Under the pieces are notes generated by a model. It was not told the DNA's origin, did no database searches, and was given only the letters and a program-made list of their open reading frames with translations. Shown in pieces: positions 49,401-57,767 of a stretch of 64,000 nucleotides of DNA. The position numbers and the translations under genes were made by a program. Where the stretch lies: positions 76,349,776 through 76,413,775 of the forward strand of contig CM055095.1 of NCBI GenBank assembly GCA_029204225.1, read 5' to 3'. The stretch is from Diphasiastrum complanatum. Its lineage: Eukaryota; Streptophyta; Lycopodiopsida; Lycopodiales; Lycopodiaceae. Position 1 is the stretch's first letter. Each line of letters starts with the position of its first letter.

Positions 49401-50249
49401 GACAAAAAAAGCAAAGAATATAAAACGCTCCAGAGTCTACTATGGCCAGTAGCCACAATACATAGCAAGTTGCTAAAGAGCACTTACAGAGGAAACGTAT
49501 GTCGCAGAATGATCTATTCTTCCAAAACCACCAAATTTCTGCAGATCTGAATCGAGTACTACCTGAAGTTACAAAATTAATTCACAAATGAGTTAATATC
49601 TAAAGTTTCACATAACAAAGAACACCTACAACATGATTTGCACATAAGGCTTGTTCTGACAAACGTCAAATATTCTCATGACAATAGACAGCAAAAATTG
49701 TCAAATACTTTAATGCAGTTAAGTAGCTATCGTGTTAAAAAGTTACTGATTAGCTTAAGTAGATGAACCTGGCATCACACTGATTTAGCCCTTAAAAAGG
49801 ATACAGATACCTACTTAGAGACCAGAATAAATCAGCTTGTCATAGAATTTAGAACTTCACAAAAGCCCAAGCACTATACAGCTTACAGGGAATATGCCTT
49901 TGCTGAAAGTAAACATACATCCAAAGAGATGAGCGTAAATAGCTTCCTCAAGATATGTTATCAAGGATAATCTGATGAGGCAGGTAACCTCAAATCATGA
50001 TGTCAGCAACTATCCAGACCAGTTTGCGTCTAATACTTTTGCATATTCAAAAGCACGAATAACAGGAAGCTGAGAAATTAATCAAAGAAGCACCTTATAA
50101 GCTCCAGGCTTTAAGCAGCCCACTCTATAATCGGTATAACTGGTCTTCCAATGAAAGTTGAATACAAACACCAAGTCGCCCCTCTCAATGACAATAACTT
50201 TGTCTACCTCATCTTTCCGAGAGACGTACTGATGTACTGAAATCATAAA
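37761..50249 (-). CDS. SBE: starch branching enzyme (class II), last three coding exons
   Basis: Minus-strand host gene encoding the C-terminus of 1,4-alpha-glucan branching enzyme, the plastid enzyme that makes alpha-1,6 branches in starch. Exons are 50249-50094 (52 codons), 49562-49488 (25 codons) and 37844-37761 (27 codons plus stop). All boundaries have AG acceptors and GT donors at phase 0. Recognisable C-terminal all-beta domain blocks are [54 protein letters not shown] and APCRTAVVY. The APCRTAVVY ending favours class II over class I. The last intron is 11,643 bp and full of transposons. Upstream exons are not in 50250-64000 as far as I can see, so the preceding intron would exceed 13 kb, or the gene is a truncated copy. 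Confidence 0.88.
38903..39448 (-). pseudogene. LINE fragment G1 (RT N-terminal region)
   Basis: Minus-strand LINE ORF2 remnant. It has a WIDYA block near 39400, matching the ESWINYA/ESWIEYA block of LINEs H and J. After a deletion come the RT blocks [20 protein letters not shown] and [13 protein letters not shown] (about 39120-38950). No catalytic core is present. It forms the left flank of copia F and carries one copy of its AATAA target duplication. Confidence 0.75.
39449..39846 (+). repeat. 5' LTR of copia F
   Basis: Starts TGTTAGGAATG, ends GAATTCTATCA next to the PBS at 39847. Contains near-duplicate TTTTTAGTATAGGTAC motifs. Confidence 0.94.
40262..41860 (+). pseudogene. copia F gag-pol remnant
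   Basis: Gag block [20 protein letters not shown] from 40262 to a stop at 40590, then a frame break. The zinc knuckle [13 protein letters not shown] lies near 40750 and the protease site [10 protein letters not shown] near 40920. After [13 protein letters not shown] the sequence jumps to the integrase C-terminal region ([16 protein letters not shown], about 41170), an RT start ([16 protein letters not shown]) and the RNase H tail ([17 protein letters not shown], about 41800). Confidence 0.85.
41877..42274 (+). repeat. 3' LTR of copia F
   Basis: Starts TGCTAGGAATT, ends AATTCTATCA, 398 bp like its partner, with few differences. Confidence 0.94.
42280..43363 (-). pseudogene. LINE fragment G2, reverse transcriptase
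   Basis: 5'-truncated LINE in minus orientation. It starts right after a (TC)n tract with the block preceding [20 protein letters not shown] and runs through RT to AEFAFPPLI near 42290. The catalytic box YADD is intact (42784-42795). Frameshifts split the frame (43315-43106, 42772-42524 and 42514-42290). The sequence 3' of AEFAFPPL is missing. Confidence 0.85.
43364..43407. repeat. (GA)n / (TC)n microsatellite
   Basis: 44-bp pure dinucleotide tract, TC on the minus strand. It lies between the conserved LINE 3' terminus (G3) and the truncated start of LINE G2. Confidence 0.97.
43408..43463 (-). repeat. LINE 3' terminus G3 with hairpin
   Basis: Short piece matching the 3' ends of LINEs H and I: TCTTAT, hairpin ATGCT-TTTT-GGCAT (43439-43426), then GACATTAATA, followed by (TC)n. 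Only the tail survives; its upstream side abuts LTR K1. Confidence 0.75.
43464..43902 (+). repeat. isolated 5' LTR K1
   Basis: Sequence upstream of a Met-tRNA PBS (43903-43914), with a TATTTATA box at 43768-43775. The left boundary is inferred from the end of the LINE tail. Only about 45 bp of leader remains before gypsy M in the opposite orientation, so this is a truncated element. Confidence 0.5.
43903..43914 (+). other. primer binding site of K1
   Basis: TGGTATCAGAGC after the K1 LTR. Confidence 0.8.
43962..46200 (-). pseudogene. gypsy M RT-RNase H-integrase start
   Basis: Long frame (639 aa, 45881-43962) plus an upstream linker ([20 protein letters not shown]) to about 46200. RT blocks include [45 protein letters not shown] and [12 protein letters not shown]. 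The catalytic box is FIDN (45314-45303) instead of FLDD, which loses an essential Asp. RNase H has [35 protein letters not shown] and [10 protein letters not shown]. The integrase zinc-binding part ([16 protein letters not shown]) is complete, but the core ends just after SMDFIVGLP...VVDRL, so the element is inactive. Confidence 0.92.
46235..47140 (+). pseudogene. inverted gag/protease segment of gypsy M
   Basis: Plus-strand frames covering the Gag C-terminus ([27 protein letters not shown], 46241-46468), a degenerate knuckle ([15 protein letters not shown], missing the last Cys) and an aspartic protease ([13 protein letters not shown]; 46734 onward) ending at KFDILL. The ends match the breaks in the minus-strand Gag and linker. 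Confidence 0.85.
47141..47686 (-). pseudogene. gypsy M gag N-terminal part
   Basis: ATG at 47686 ([10 protein letters not shown]), a Pro-rich segment, then after a frameshift near 47440 the Gag core: [29 protein letters not shown] and [15 protein letters not shown], ending AQFIPPHE at the inversion breakpoint. Confidence 0.85.
47687..48475 (-). other. leader of gypsy M
   Basis: Noncoding leader between PBS and gag. A short duplicated motif CTCTCTCTAGAACGA occurs around 48437-48475. Confidence 0.6.
48476..48487 (-). other. primer binding site of gypsy M
   Basis: The minus strand reads TGGTATCAAAGC, one mismatch from the usual Met-tRNA PBS, two bases from the LTR. Confidence 0.75.
48490..49076 (-). 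repeat. 5' LTR of gypsy M
   Basis: Plus-strand ends TGTCACAAGCC and GATTCTTACA, so TGTAAG...TTGTGACA on the minus strand, 587 bp. Confidence 0.75.
49488..49562 (-). CDS. SBE: SBE penultimate exon
   Basis: 75 nt, 25 codons, from VVLDSD through FGGFGRIDH to YVSS. Acceptor CAG at 49563-49565, donor GTAAGTG at 49487-49481. Confidence 0.9.
50094..50249 (-). CDS. SBE: SBE antepenultimate exon
   Basis: 156 nt, 52 codons, [14 protein letters not shown] to KPGAYK. Acceptor TTGCAG at 50250-50255, donor GTGCTT from 50093. Two departures from the usual family sequence are seen in the otherwise very conserved start: ISV where TSE is common, and VDK where GDK is common. Confidence 0.9.
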
Positions 50250-50900
50250 CTGCAATATGAAGTTGAAAGGATTACAACTGCAACTTGAATTGCTCACAAG
50301 GATTTCAAGTGACACTCTGAAGTTTGAACTGCTCGTGCAGCTATAGATACTTTTACCAAGATTCTTGTTATAAACACAATCACAGATATGGCATCAATGA
50401 AAGTACACAAAGCAACAAATATCAGTCACAAGTATTTTCCAACAAATAAACTTCAATGAACATCACCGGCTGTCAATAGCTCAGGCAAATCTCCAACAAA
50501 GATCTCCAAACACAAATAGAACTCCCCTACAAAGAGCTTAGGACATCAAACTCATATACTGAGAAATGATAGATGCCTGACCCTTATTTATACTGATTTG
50601 TAATTACCTAGAACGTTCCAATTTATGGCGCCCAATTTAGGGCATTCAGCCGTATCCACCGAATTAGTCTTATCCAAAACAAAGGGAGGCCTAAACTTAA
50701 TAGAATAAGCACGTAAAATGTTTGTGAGGCCCCAATTAGTTGTGGGGTATTTGTATGTTTTACTACTAGAGCTACTTTTATATTGTTGTTTGTAGTTTTT
50801 TCCTAGGTTGTACTTTTCATGCTAGTGGTGTTAGAATGGACAGGATGACCATGCAAACGAAAGATTTCAGACAAAAAAAGTTAAGTGCTCTGCTTAGCAC
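50250..50900. other. presumed upstream intron of SBE
   Basis: No earlier SBE exon could be found here. AT-rich, no gene recognised. Confidence 0.5.
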
Positions 50901-52238
50901 TCATGGTAGCACGAGTGGGTAGAATATATACTTGTTTTGAAATTCGATCAACAACTAGACAACTATTGTGTTCACGCTTCGTGCAAAGAAGTCCAAGGAT
51001 AAGAGAGATCGAAATATCTATCCACTAATGATGATGAATGGGCAAAGTCTGGAGAAGGCCGCCCGGGTTTGGATCGGGAATATTTATTACGAGCAAAGAG
51101 CTGACATGAATAAATAGCTCGGCAAGGTCAGATTTCAACTGCAGCCAGAAGAAATCTGCTCTAACTCGAGCGAGGGTCTTTGACCATACGTATGGATGAA
51201 AAATGTGCATTAGAAAGGATTTGGGAGCTAATACCTAAGAACGAGGAATGCAAAGAGCTCCATAATGATAAAGCAGGTGATCGACAAGAGTAAATACCTG
51301 ATGAGGAATGCTCGAAGGAGGCCTAGCTGTGGCCCAAATAGATTAGAAATCAAGACATGCAGGATATCAAACTAACAAGTAGGATGAATACTAGTAAGGG
51401 TGTGTATATAGGCCGATAAACAGGAAAGAGCATCTGCACCTACATTACTTTTCAAAACGATAATGAAGATCATAATTGAATGTCTATAAAAACTACAATG
51501 AAACCGGCAATTAGTAAGTGTCTTTTAGAATGCGGATATTGAGAGACCAATAATCAATATAAAGGTCAAAAGAGACATGTCTACGGTAATGACGACATTT
51601 TTTAAGAGCATAAACAATAGCAAGCAACTTCTTTCTATACATAGAATAATGTGTCTCATAAGGATGTAAATGACAAGATTCATAAAATATAATCCCAACA
51701 GGTTGACGAAAAATAGCGCTAACATATACAACACTTTTTTCGATCTCAACAGAAAACTTGTAACCAAAATTTGGTGAAGCATTGGGCTAAAAAGATGTTT
51801 GACGTTATCAAATGACTATTGACAAAAAGTGTCTAATGAAAAACGGATTTCTTGTGTAACAACACATGTAAATGATGAGCAATAGTAGCAAAGTCAAGAA
51901 TAGATTTACGTAAATGTGTAGCAAAACCGAGGAAAGTCCATGAACCTCATGGATGTCGTGGGGTTGAGGACAACGTTGTATGGCAACAACTTTGGAAGGA
52001 TCCACATGAATAAATCCAATAGGAACCAAAAAGTCAAGAGAATTGATCTCGGAAGCAGCAAAAGAACACTTGGATTGTTCAACATAAAGTTGGTGAGATG
52101 ATAACAGTTCAAAAACAGAAGATACATGAAGGATATGAGACTGAAGGTTGTGGCTAAATACGAAAATATAGCCAGTGATAGGACCCAACAGGTTAACTGA
52201 TGTCCTGGTAACTCCGATATAATCACAACCTAAGCCCG
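50900..52238 (-). pseudogene. gypsy remnant O (RT-RNase H-integrase)
   Basis: Heavily decayed minus-strand gypsy pol. The RT C-terminal block near 52150-51960 has LYVEQSKCSFAASEINSL and IHVDPSKVVAIQRCPQP. RNase H traces lie near 51780-51530 (RH-rich AIVYALKKCRHYRRHVSF-like reading), and the integrase zinc-binding region is near 51200-51030 (ARVRADFFWLQLKSDLAE, PDPNPGGLLQTLPI). No intact frame. Confidence 0.7.
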
Positions 52239-52600
52239 ACGCATCGTTGATCGACAACATCATGGAAATCAACCCGGCATGAAGTAGTCTTGGCGCTAAA
52301 ATCTAGAACATGCCCTCGATCTATGTATGTGACAATGTCTGTGGAAATATCAGCATAAGGAGAGCCAATACCCTTGACAAAGGAGGAAGACTCTAGAAGA
52401 AAGTAGCAAGCTGCAACAAAGAGATATCTATCCAATCCAATACCATGTCCTAAAATGTGAACCCACATGTACCGTGCATGTCTATCATGTCTGATGAATT
52501 CAATGATCAGATGTAGTGACTCTTTGTATAAGCATGCGACCCCATTGGAACCTCTGTGACTCACGGATCTCATCTCCATCTTGTATGCTGAATTAGAATT
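52239..52600 (-). pseudogene. LINE endonuclease fragment P
   Basis: Minus-strand piece of LINE ORF2 matching the endonuclease of LINE J: RGSNGVACLYKES, ARYMWVHILG, VAACYF and the degenerate GDFNAR region reading DFSAKTTS. The catalytic Glu and the C-terminal SDH block are absent. Confidence 0.75.
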
Positions 52601-52699
52601 AGACTAAACATAATAAATAAATTAGAACTAGATTGAACATAACAAAAAAGGTCTGCTTTCCCATGGAGCACTGCTGAAATACAATAATAATATCAATGA

Positions 52700-53201
52700 G
52701 GACGCAGGTCACCATCACTGTATCCTCCTGAAAAAGGATGCCATGGAAGTGGTGATAGCTAGATCTTTGCAGTTGAGCTCTCTGCCTAGGATGAGGTTTG
52801 CATGACCTATCGCTCCTCGTTAACTGTTGCAGCGGCTTGCGACAATGCTACAGATACTGTCAGGTGTAATGTCGTCAATCCCTATGCCTGGATGCAGCTG
52901 GAATGTCCACATCGTTCTCTGAGTCACCCTCTCATATCTGATCCCGCCATGTTATTCTAGAGAATAGCTTGGTAATGTTGAGCTGTTTGGGACCTTGTGG
53001 ACGTACAAGTCTCTCACATAACTCATGTCTGAGGGTAACTATCTCTCATACCAATAGTGCTACACATTGTGGGTTGTCATTGGAAGAATGAAGTGTCACA
53101 TGAGAGTCATGATATAGGCAATAATTTCTCCCTCTGATCTCATAATATACTGGGCATCTCAAACTAAACAGCTTCTCGTCCTTATTCTCAAGGAAGTCAA
53201 T
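52700..53201 (-). pseudogene. LINE 3' fragment P2 (ORF2 C-terminus)
   Basis: Starts right after the (TC)n(AC)n tract. Encodes the end of ORF2: RCPVYYEIRGRNYCLY (zinc-knuckle region as in LINE H), then QLNITKLF (52985-52962), an acidic patch reading EGDSENDVDIP, and a C-terminal SMASFFRRIQ followed by TGA at 52717-52715. A few stops interrupt it. The motif order matches LINEs H and I. Confidence 0.75.

Positions 53202-53284
<83 letters not shown>
53202..53284. repeat. (TG)n(GA)n compound microsatellite
   Basis: (TG)n at 53202-53222 and (GA)n at 53223-53284, which is (TC)n(AC)n on the LINE strand. It lies directly after the 3' terminus of LINE H and directly before LINE fragment P2. Confidence 0.97.
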
Positions 53285-53287
<3 letters not shown>

Positions 53288-53315
53288 AAAATTATATTAT
53301 ATTAATGTCTGTCAA

Positions 53316-53329
53316 GTACCCGAGGGCAC
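53316..53329 (-). other. 3' hairpin of LINE H
   Basis: Minus strand GTGCC-CTCG-GGTAC, a 5-bp stem with one G-U pair, preceded by TCTTAT and followed ten bases later by the GACATTAATA terminus. Equivalent hairpins occur in LINE I and G3. Confidence 0.65.
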
Positions 53330-53525
53330 ATAAGACAAGTAGAAAGTACATAAAAAAAAAAGGAGCATTGTCCATGTAGGACTTATTCCTAACAGCTAAA
53401 CCAACACTAGAAAACAGAGAGAAAAACAAAGCTTAACCTCCAGCTCTGTTGAGGGTACAATATCAGTAGCTTAACCACCAGCTACACAGAGGGAAAGAGA
53501 AAACTGGAATAAGTTAGCTAACTGG

Positions 53526-55733
53526 CTAAGTGGATATAAAAAACTGCGTGATATGGTGAGCAGCAGGTGTTGGCCTCCGGTGAAGAGCCTTGGGCCTGGA
53601 GGAGCGAAGAGGATGCTGGAGCTTCGGTCGTCGTACTGGAATGTCTATCTCACTGTCAGAAGTCTCATCTCTAACCCTCTTCTGGAAAAAGTGCGTAATG
53701 TGGGACTGGCTATGATCCACCTCAGAAACATCCACTAAAAAGGAAGATCTCAGAGTAAACATCTCTCGCAATAATAAACCAACACATCTCGCATCTGGGA
53801 AGGCAAGGAAAGAAGCAAGTGTAAGTGGAGTATCTCTGTATAAGCAATGGTATCTGCCTCTGATCACATAGTAGGCTGGACATCGGAAAATAAAATGGAA
53901 CTCATCCTGAATCTCCTGTAGAGAGCAGCACTGACAAATCCGTAGCGGTCGAGGTGTGTCTGTGTATCTGCCTGTCTCAATAGCAAGCTGGTGAGAAGAG
54001 ACCCTAAACTGACCAAGACGGTAACGCAGGCCGAAAGATAACGTCTGAGACAAATAACCCGGCTGAATGGGAGGCCCGGAAACATCAAGCTGAAGAAGAT
54101 GAGTGTGATAAAAATGAAGCTTGACCCGTGTTGGATCTGGGTGAGACCACACTGTGCTGATGTAAGCTCTGTAAATCTGCTGGCGGATATATGCGTGTGT
54201 CCCATTCGGGAGATCAGATATAGATAAACCCCACCTACTCAAAAGGTCAGAAACACACTGAAACCGTGAGGACTTAGCCTGCTGACTAGCTAGAGTGTGA
54301 GAGGATGTGAAAGCTGTAGCAACATATCTGGATGAATCAAGCTCCGAGACTCTATGAATGAATGTGATAATCCGAAATATAGCCTCGACAATCAGTGGTG
54401 GTGAGGCAAACTCTGCTAGTATGATATCATGGGGAACTGACTGCTTCGCACGGATCATCCGGCTAAGCATAAGGATCTGCAAACGTGAAATATCACTCCA
54501 AGTATCTCTGGACAAGCCAGGACACCACGTCTCTGCTGAATATAGAGCCACCGGGGAGACAGTGGTAGAAAAAAGGCGACAACACGTATCAGGATCATGT
54601 ACATAGTAAATAGAGGAAAACCTCTCCATCTGGACAAGAGCAGAGTGCCCCTTGTGGAGCCTAGACAGTGCAGCTGGTCTAAAAGTGAGCAATGGACCAG
54701 TAAAAAGGACATCTAGGTAAGTATAAGAGGCTACTATCTCCAGTGGAAGCCCATCATAGTAGAACACTGTGTCTCTCATATGCTGTCGATTGGTGTTGAA
54801 CACCATGACCTTAGTCTTACCAATGTTCACCATCAAACCCCATGTCTGGCAGAAAGTATATAAAGCATCAAGGTGCTGCTGAAGCCCAGATGCGGATCTC
54901 GATAGAAGTATCACGCCATCCGCATACAGTAGAATAGGGATAATCATATCTGCTAACAGACAGCCATCTCCACCCTCCTCCCTAATAATCCGCTCAAGAT
55001 TATCAATATATAGAGCAAAGAGAGTAGGGGACAAAGGACATCCCTGCTTAACTCCCACTGTACTATGAATGTAAGAGGACCATTCATCACCATCTCGAAA
55101 ACGGGCCAGCACTCTCTCATACAATGTGACGATAGCAGCAATGATCTCCTGAGAAAAGCCACGCGATGCTAAGCGCTGGAGTAAAAGGTGTCTAGGAAGA
55201 GAATCAAAGGCTTTGCCGAAATCCACAAAGCAACAATAAACCCTCTGCTTTCTGAACTTAGCCTCCTCAATAATGCATCTCAAGATGAATATCTGGTCAG
55301 CTGTGGAGTAGCCAGCGCGAAAACCTGCCTGTCCCATAGCATGTAACCCCTCTGTCTTTGCCCGTGAGCTGACAATAGACTGTAAAATGGATCCATATAG
55401 CTTGGCCATAGTATGACTGATCATAATAGTGCGGTAGTTGTCGACCTTCAAAGGATCCCCGGCTTTGAGGATAGGGTGTAAAAGGTTGGTGCACCACGAT
55501 GTGGGGAGACCGAAGATGACAGATTGGTTAAAGATATGGGAAATGTATGGGGCAATAATGTGAGCAACTGGTTTTAGGAAGTCCATACTTAGGAGGTCAA
55601 CATCAGTGGCTTTTTGGGTTTGACCATTTTGGATGGCGCTTTCAACCATTGACGGGGGTAAAGAGGGTGAATTCTGAAGGGCGTGGGGAAAGAGAAATGG
55701 AAAGAGAGTCAGCTGTATAAAGCTTAGTAGCAT
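53526..55733 (-). CDS. LINE H ORF2 (reverse transcriptase, C-terminal CCHC and PIP-like motifs), 735 aa
   Basis: Uninterrupted frame for the RT and C-terminal part of LINE ORF2p. The true protein start was upstream; this copy is 5'-truncated. RT blocks: NYRTIMISHTMAKLYGSILQ, GQAGFRAGYSTADQIF, CCFVDFGKAFDSLPR and VGVKQGCPLSPTLFALYIDN. The catalytic box reads YADG (residues 270-273; 54926-54915) instead of YADD, so polymerase activity should be lost. The C-terminal zinc knuckle is ICQCCSLQE...HFIFRCPAY. Then come QSHITHFF (676-683), an acidic RDETSDSEIDIP patch and a terminal HHITQFFIST. Confidence 0.88.
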   Translation of the reverse strand: MLLSFIQLTLFPFLFPHALQNSPSLPPSMVESAIQNGQTQKATDVDLLSMDFLKPVAHIIAPYISHIFNQSVIFGLPTSWCTNLLHPILKAGDPLKVDNYRTIMISHTMAKLYGSILQSIVSSRAKTEGLHAMGQAGFRAGYSTADQIFILRCIIEEAKFRKQRVYCCFVDFGKAFDSLPRHLLLQRLASRGFSQEIIAAIVTLYERVLARFRDGDEWSSYIHSTVGVKQGCPLSPTLFALYIDNLERIIREEGGDGCLLADMIIPILLYADGVILLSRSASGLQQHLDALYTFCQTWGLMVNIGKTKVMVFNTNRQHMRDTVFYYDGLPLEIVASYTYLDVLFTGPLLTFRPAALSRLHKGHSALVQMERFSSIYYVHDPDTCCRLFSTTVSPVALYSAETWCPGLSRDTWSDISRLQILMLSRMIRAKQSVPHDIILAEFASPPLIVEAIFRIITFIHRVSELDSSRYVATAFTSSHTLASQQAKSSRFQCVSDLLSRWGLSISDLPNGTHAYIRQQIYRAYISTVWSHPDPTRVKLHFYHTHLLQLDVSGPPIQPGYLSQTLSFGLRYRLGQFRVSSHQLAIETGRYTDTPRPLRICQCCSLQEIQDEFHFIFRCPAYYVIRGRYHCLYRDTPLTLASFLAFPDARCVGLLLREMFTLRSSFLVDVSEVDHSQSHITHFFQKRVRDETSDSEIDIPVRRPKLQHPLRSSRPKALHRRPTPAAHHITQFFIST

Positions 55734-55846
55734 AATTTATCCATGATTCAATAGCAATAGGAGCAGGTTTATAAGGGATTTTAGAGAACATCCGCCAGCA
55801 CGTTAGTGTCTTTTTGTGGGGAGAGTTACTAACATCCGCCAACTTT

Positions 55847-56700
55847 ATTAGTGTCTTTTCCATGCCAAAAGGCATATAAGACTAGTAAGAGTCCATGTCA
55901 AGGATGTGGTAACCATAGGAGCGTATATAAACGTCTCCAAGAAAGAAAACTATGCATAAAAGATGAACAATATAACTATAAACTACAAACTACAAACTCT
56001 CCATAAGTGGGAGCAAAAATAGCTGATAAGAATAGAAACATCTGATCTAGCACTACTGCTTAAAAAGGATGTGATACGAGCTGTAACAGGAGGTAATATG
56101 GATCGTTGCCGTCGTCATCTAGGAGGATGAAAACTATGTGCTCTCATAATAGGGCGGGTAGTGCGAGCTGCCACATGACTGTGAGTGATACACTGTCTCA
56201 GATATCTGTGAGGTGGTGTACCATCGTCATCGTCATCGGACTCGAGGTCTCGGCGTAATCGTCTCCTGGAGAAAAATGATGTAATCTGAGCCTAAGAGCT
56301 AGAATGTGGCTGGTGAGCTGACTGGTACATACCTGTCATAGCAAGACCTCTCTCGTATCATGAGCGCAACACAGCGAGGGTCATCATATGCAATAACTGA
56401 TCTGAGTGTAGTAGGCATGTCTCGGAACAGGCAGTGGTATCTCCCTCTGATTGCATAATACATGGGGCATCTGAAGATGAAGTGCTCCTCGGACTCTACC
56501 TCGTGTAAAGAACATAGCTGGCATAATCTCTCCTCTCGTGGTGTACACTAGAATCTGCTAGTCTCGATAGCCAGCTGGAGACTTTGAACTGTCCCAAAGT
56601 GAAGCGGAGACTGTGTGATAGTCTTGAAGACAAATATCAGGGTAAAATTGGAAGTCCAGCAACATTTTACTCCAAAAAGTGAATCGGGTAGTAATCAAGC
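55847..56700 (-). pseudogene. LINE I, 3' fragment
   Basis: Minus-strand LINE end. Degenerate blocks match LINE H from GLPILP (about 56660) through the zinc-knuckle region. A PIP-like motif follows at 56294-56271 whose first Gln codon is now TAG, then an Asp-rich patch near 56230 and a C-terminal ARITSFL (56084-56061). The 3' UTR ends with the hairpin ATGCC-TTTT-GGCAT (55875-55862) and GACACTAATAA, immediately joined to LINE H. Confidence 0.75.
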
Positions 56701-56719
56701 TCTCTCTCGTGGGGTGAGT

Positions 56720-56969
56720 AGTGTGCCCCAGCACGGTCCATAGCCATGGCGGGCCTAACACAGTCTAGGGACCCTGTCAGCAGGACAGGGCCCCCAGTTG
56801 GGTCTCGACGTGCAGTCGGCGACGTTAGCGCCACGTGGCCGACACTTGGCAGTTGCATGCTACCAGTCCTCACATTGGGCTAGGAGGGGCTTACTCTATA
56901 TCAGGTAGTAGGCAAGGTTGGGTGGATCAGTTAGTGTTTGCCCTACTATGGTGTTAGGATCTATTACAC
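56720..56969 (+). repeat. putative 5' LTR of gypsy L
   Basis: GC-richer sequence between the end of LINE I and the PBS (TGGTATCAGAGCC, 56970-56982). A likely start is TGTGCCCCAG at about 56731 and a likely end CTATTACA. No second LTR is available for confirmation. Confidence 0.5.
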
Positions 56970-56982
56970 TGGTATCAGAGCC
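56970..56982 (+). other. primer binding site of gypsy L
   Basis: TGGTATCAGAGCC, initiator Met-tRNA type. Confidence 0.85.
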
Positions 56983-57767
56983 ATCTCCATCTTTGGGAGC
57001 TTAGTAGCAGCAGTAGAGAAAGCTATCAGAGGATAGGAAAACTCTCTCAGTTTCTCAGAAAGAATTAGAGGAGGAGAATCGCTGTAGGTGCAGCCTTCAA
57101 ACTTCTGAATTTCACTGAGAATTTACAGTTGTAGGAAGTAGAATTCCTTGTGGAAGAAACTCGCTGGAAAAGCAGATTTTCTACACTGATTCAAAAGAGT
57201 TTTGTAAAGATTTCCCAGCGGAATTAGAGTAGGAATAAGCAAGCACCTCCATCGCTGTAAATTCAGAGACTTGAATCTGGTTTCCAGGGGAAAATTCAGT
57301 AGTTCTCAGCGATTTTGAAGCCAAAAGGGAAGAGCAGGGTCAGCGCTGCCAGTACTTCTGAAAATCCAGATTTTAGATAAAGTTTTGGGCACTAACTTCA
57401 AAGATTTGGAGCAATAATACTTCTGCCAGATCAGCGAGCAGGGGGTTTCTGAAATTTCAGAATTCAGAAGTGCTTTTGGACTTCAAATTTGGCTTTTTGT
57501 GGACAAATTGAGGTGCTGTCAGATCAGTGAGGGGGGATAGCAAAAGATTTCAGATCTTTTTGCATTTTTTCCGCCTTCTATTCAAAATTCTCAGAGCCAC
57601 AGGTCTGAAAGCAGTTGAGGAAGAGCTGAGAGGGCTTTTCTTATTCTCTCTGTGGAAGTACAATTCTCAGAAAGAGCTAAGTTTTCTTTCCTTACGTTGT
57701 ACAGTTGTAAATTAGTCTTTCTGACTTTTTTTTCAGAAGTTAAGGTACCTCTCTTTCAGTTCTGAAA
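56983..57767 (+). other. leader of gypsy L
   Basis: Noncoding leader of about 0.8 kb between PBS and the gag ATG. Recurrent AATTTCAGA/TTCAGAA-like words, no gene. Confidence 0.7.

Larger units (their letters stand above)
37845..49487 (-). other. transposon-filled last intron of SBE
   Basis: 11,643-bp intron with donor GTAAGT at 49487 and acceptor CAG at 37845. From left to right it contains LINE fragment G1, copia F, LINE G2, LINE tail G3, LTR K1 and gypsy M. Stretches 37845-38900 and 49077-49487 hold nothing I can name. Confidence 0.8.
53285..55846 (-). mobile_element. LINE H, 5'-truncated, intact RT frame
   Basis: L1-type element on the minus strand. It begins at about 55846 within the region between endonuclease and RT, joined directly to the 3' end of LINE I. 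ORF2 is open to 53526. A 3' UTR of about 240 nt ends in the family hairpin (53329-53316) and the microsatellite tail. Confidence 0.88.

Noticed and set aside
49081-49452. 123-aa plus-strand frame between gypsy M and the SBE exon
   Set aside because: Antisense to the SBE intron, no recognised domain, begins at the LTR edge of M.
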